A DNA stretch of 46,167 nt from Tannerella sp. (lineage in GTDB: Bacteria; Bacteroidota; Bacteroidia; Bacteroidales; Tannerellaceae), in contig JAISMO010000187.1 of NCBI GenBank assembly GCA_031276675.1, positions 1 through 46,167 on the forward strand, given 5' to 3'. Shown in pieces: positions 44,087 through 46,167 of this stretch. Made by a program: the position numbers and the translations under genes. Each line of letters begins with the position of its first letter. Position 1 is the first letter of the stretch. Below the pieces are notes generated by a model, which searched no databases, was not told the origin of the DNA, and saw only the letters and a program-made list of their open reading frames with translations.

Positions 44087-44162
44087 GATTCACTAGCTCA
44101 GCAGGTAGAGCACATCCCTTTTAAGGATGGGGTCCTGGGTTCGAACCCCAGGTGGATCACCA
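44087..44162 (+). tRNA. tRNA-Lys (anticodon UUU)
   Basis: This 76-base tRNA includes an encoded CCA. The acceptor stem pairs gattcac with gtggatc (one G-U). The D-arm is ctagctcagcaggtagag; the anticodon stem is catcc/ggatg around ctTTTaa, which gives anticodon UUU. The T-arm is ctgggttcgaaccccag. The discriminator base is A. Confidence 0.97.
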
Positions 44163-44164
44163 AC

Positions 44165-44400
44165 ATACGGTTTGAGGGTCGACCGCTTATTTTCCCCCGC
44201 TTGAAACGAACCCATTCCCATAATTCATTTGGCCGCAGGTCGAAATCCTTCTATCCGGCCCACTTGCGACGGTAATAATATACCGCTTGCCGTTCAGGGA
44301 AGTGGGAATCCGCCATTGACACCCGGTTTTACCTGACAAAATATCGCGTTCCATATGTGTCACGCAAATCATATTTTCATTTTCTTTCCTGCATTTGCCG
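44165..44400 (-). pseudogene. Decayed IS5-family transposase fragment
   Basis: The reverse strand holds pieces of the N-terminal part of an IS5-type transposase in successive frames. KYDLRD (44359-44376), preceded by MQERK and a stop, is followed after a frame change by SGKTGCQWR (TGCQWR at 44310-44327). After another change comes HFPERQAVYYYRRKWAG (VYYYRRKW at 44260-44283), then FDLRPNELWEWVRFKRGK to about 44187. These match the usual KYDLRD...RTGCQWR.LP..FP.WQ.VYYYF.KW pattern, as I know it from the family. Stops, frameshifts and the missing DDE region show it is dead. It begins three bases from the tRNA-Lys end. Confidence 0.82.
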
Positions 44401-44478
44401 TACTATCCCTCTATATTTCCTTCCAATCAGTTTCATTCCATACAGCGCTTCGGTCAAATATTTAGAAGCGCTGAATGG

Positions 44479-44507
44479 TTGAACGATTGAATCTTCCCGT
44501 ATCTTTG
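44479..44507 (+). promoter_or_regulatory. Promoter of dgt
   Basis: TTG (44479-44481), an 18-base spacer and TATCTTTG (44500-44507) fit the Bacteroidetes consensus, 24 bases before the ATG. Confidence 0.72.
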
Positions 44508-44530
44508 CACCGTAAAAAAATGGAACGAAT

Positions 44531-45859
44531 ATGCAATGGAAACAACTGCTTTCCGGAAAACGGCTGGGAATTGAAGCGTATCACGAACGCAAGCACGAAC
44601 GGACAAATTTTCAGCGGGATTATGACCGGCTGATCTTTTCTTCGCCTTTCCGGAGGCTACAAAACAAAACGCAGGTATTTCCCCTGCCGGGCAGTGTATT
44701 TGTGCACAATCGACTGACGCACAGTCTGGAGGTATCGTGCGCAGGGCGTTCGTTGGGTAACAATGTCGCCGCCGGACTGCTGCGGAAATACGGCGACAGG
44801 GAAACTGATTTTTCGGAGATGGGTTCCATCGTGTCGGCAGCCTGTTTGGCACACGACATGGGTAACCCGCCGTTTGGCCATTCGGGTGAACGGGCGATTT
44901 CCGCCTATTTTACGGAAGGCAACGGCAAATCGCTGGAAGCGGACGTCCGCAAGGAAGGAGGACGGTGGGAAGATTTTGCTTTCTTCGAAGGCAATGCGAA
45001 CGCATTGCGTCTGCTGACACACCCGTTCGTCGGACGGCGCATGGGTGGCTTTGTGTTGACATACAGCACGATTGCATCCATTATCAAATATCCTTTTGCA
45101 TCCACGCTGGCCACAAGAGAAAAGAAGAAATTCGGCTTTTTCCAGACGGAAGAAGAAACGTTTCTCCGCATTGCCGGCGAACTGGGTATTCATCAGACGC
45201 AACCGGACAGCGGGCGTTATGCACGTTATCCGCCGGTCTTTCTGGTCGAAGCGGCCGACGATATCTGCTACCAGATTATGGACATCGAAGATGCACACAA
45301 ACTGCGCCTCCTGACCACTGAAGAGACGGTTGCGCTGCTGCTGCAATATTTTGAAGGCAAACGGCTGAACAGCATCCTGAACACGCTGCAAATCGTAAGC
45401 GATACCAACGAGCAAATCGCCTATCTGCGTTCCTGCATCATCGGCCTGCTGGTGGACGAGTGTACGCGCGTCTTTCTGGAGAACGAGGAGGCGTTGCTGG
45501 CCGGATCATACGCCGGCCCGCTGATCGAAAACATAGGCGAGCGGGCGCAGCAGGCCTACCGGCGCTGTTCCGAAACGGCATACAACAGGATTTACCGGGC
45601 AAACGAGGTGGTCGACATCGAACTGGCCGGCTACCATATCTTCAGTTCCCTGATGGATATTTTGATTGAAGCGGTGACACATCCGGAGAAAGCGTACAGC
45701 AAACTCTTGCTGAACCGTATCCCGGAACAGTATGATACACGCGCCGCCACAACCTACGGGCGCATACAGTGTATCCTGGACTACATTTCAGGCATGACCG
45801 ACGTCTACGCACTCGACCTGTATCGCAAAGTGACGGGCATGGGGCTGCCGGCCGTGTGA
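44531..45859 (+). CDS. dgt: dGTP triphosphohydrolase (HD-domain dNTPase)
   Basis: This 442-residue cytoplasmic enzyme cleaves dGTP (or other dNTPs) to the nucleoside and triphosphate, controlling nucleotide pools. HD-domain ligands are seen as RLTHS (His64), LAHDMGNPPFGHSGE (His108, Asp109, with the GH of FGHSGE at 116-117), and a later Asp in VEAADDICYQIMDIEDAHK. The opening YHERKHERTNFQRDYDRLIF and FRRLQNKTQVFPL are family signatures. The length is near that of type II bacterial dGTPases. It is a single gene downstream of the transposase remnant with a good promoter; nothing suggests an operon. Confidence 0.95.
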   Translation: MQWKQLLSGKRLGIEAYHERKHERTNFQRDYDRLIFSSPFRRLQNKTQVFPLPGSVFVHNRLTHSLEVSCAGRSLGNNVAAGLLRKYGDRETDFSEMGSIVSAACLAHDMGNPPFGHSGERAISAYFTEGNGKSLEADVRKEGGRWEDFAFFEGNANALRLLTHPFVGRRMGGFVLTYSTIASIIKYPFASTLATREKKKFGFFQTEEETFLRIAGELGIHQTQPDSGRYARYPPVFLVEAADDICYQIMDIEDAHKLRLLTTEETVALLLQYFEGKRLNSILNTLQIVSDTNEQIAYLRSCIIGLLVDECTRVFLENEEALLAGSYAGPLIENIGERAQQAYRRCSETAYNRIYRANEVVDIELAGYHIFSSLMDILIEAVTHPEKAYSKLLLNRIPEQYDTRAATTYGRIQCILDYISGMTDVYALDLYRKVTGMGLPAV

Positions 45860-45987
45860 AACGGAGCGTCCGGCCTGAAGCGTTTCCGGATCGGGACAGA
45901 CCGGTGGCACAGAGCCTGAACGATAAAAATAAAACTGCTTTCGGATGACAGACTGCACTTTGAAATGCGCCCCGCAGTGTAAAAAAA

Positions 45988-46019
45988 TTTGGATATCTCA
46001 TTTTTGCATTTTATTTTTG
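45988..46019 (+). promoter_or_regulatory. Promoter of the edge gene
   Basis: TTTG (45988-45991), a 20-base spacer and TATTTTTG (46012-46019) match the consensus, 34 bases before the ATG of the truncated gene. Confidence 0.7.
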
Positions 46020-46053
46020 CACGAAACTTGATAATTGTTGTTGATATAAAAAC

Positions 46054-46167
46054 ATGCCGAAACGCTGTCTCTCCATAATATTTGTCGCATTTGCCGCCGT
46101 CCTGCTGACTGCGGTGCACACGTTCCCCCATCATCATCATGCCGGGGAAGCGCCTTGTTTTGCGGCC
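46054..46167 (+). CDS. DUF6769-like small exported His-rich protein, 5' part
   Basis: Only 38 codons lie in the window; the gene runs off the right edge. The peptide has a signal-like N-terminus (MPKRCLSIIFVAFAAVLLTA) followed by HTFPHHHHAGEAPC, the His-cluster-plus-Cys opening that I associate with DUF6769 proteins of Bacteroidetes. Such proteins often stand before metal-efflux or related envelope genes, so a metal-binding role is plausible but inferred. The start is supported by the well-spaced promoter at 45988-46019. About 190 bases separate it from dgt, and they hold nothing else. Confidence 0.6.
   Translation, partial: MPKRCLSIIFVAFAAVLLTAVHTFPHHHHAGEAPCFAA

Overview
The window looks like chromosome of a Bacteroidota member, most likely order Bacteroidales. 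The evidence is a set of lineage-typical families: a class I fumarase, a LysM/periplasmic-binding fusion, a type IX secretion plug-domain protein, DUF6261, DUF5107, a DUF6769-like protein, GH127 and GH116 lipoproteins or exported enzymes, and a head GIN domain protein. In addition, at least fifteen sites match the Bacteroidetes -7 element TAnnTTTG, several with TTG or TTTG 18 to 21 bases upstream. No phage, plasmid backbone, CRISPR array or complete insertion sequence is present. I cannot name the genus from the sequence.

Left part (1-11 kb): a gene-free edge holds a 42-bp tandem array between long inverted repeats. It is followed by leftward genes: a CBM9-like protein, class I fumarase, a LysM protein plus small beta-barrel protein operon, the rplU-rpmA ribosomal operon, a family-10-like glycosidase lipoprotein, and a UbiA prenyltransferase plus radical SAM operon. 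Middle (11-22.7 kb): a rightward M16 peptidase, a 41-bp tandem array, a leftward tgt-lptG operon, a leftward metallophosphoesterase-plug operon, a rightward AAA/PD-(D/E)XK protein, a 42-bp hairpin array, and a DUF6261 gene. Right-middle (22.8-34.9 kb): a DUF5107/TPR protein, a GH127 enzyme, a complete three-gene RND efflux operon, a 21-bp tandem array, and a conserved hypothetical gene. Right part (35-46 kb): a GIN-domain lipoprotein, a dihydroorotate dehydrogenase-like protein, the galacturonate genes uxaB-uxaA, GH116, tRNA-Lys, a decayed IS5-type transposase fragment, dgt, and the start of a small DUF6769-like protein cut by the edge.

Functionally, the window mixes housekeeping (fumarase, L21/L27, TGT, LptG, dGTPase, tRNA-Lys) with plant-polysaccharide use (GH127 L-arabinofuranosidase type, GH116 beta-glycosidase type, CBM9-like, GHL10-like, uxaB-uxaA for galacturonate). 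There is no SusC/SusD pair here, so this is not a classical polysaccharide utilisation locus.

The most unusual content is between the genes. Four unrelated short-period tandem arrays (42, 41, 42 and 21 bp) contain dyad-symmetric units. Two of them lie directly upstream of lineage-specific genes of unknown function, and a third lies upstream of a leftward promoter at the window edge. Separately, two copies of a roughly 180-200-bp intergenic element have the same outer flank but an internal segment in opposite orientation, bounded by short inverted repeats. This suggests an invertible or otherwise mobile non-coding element.
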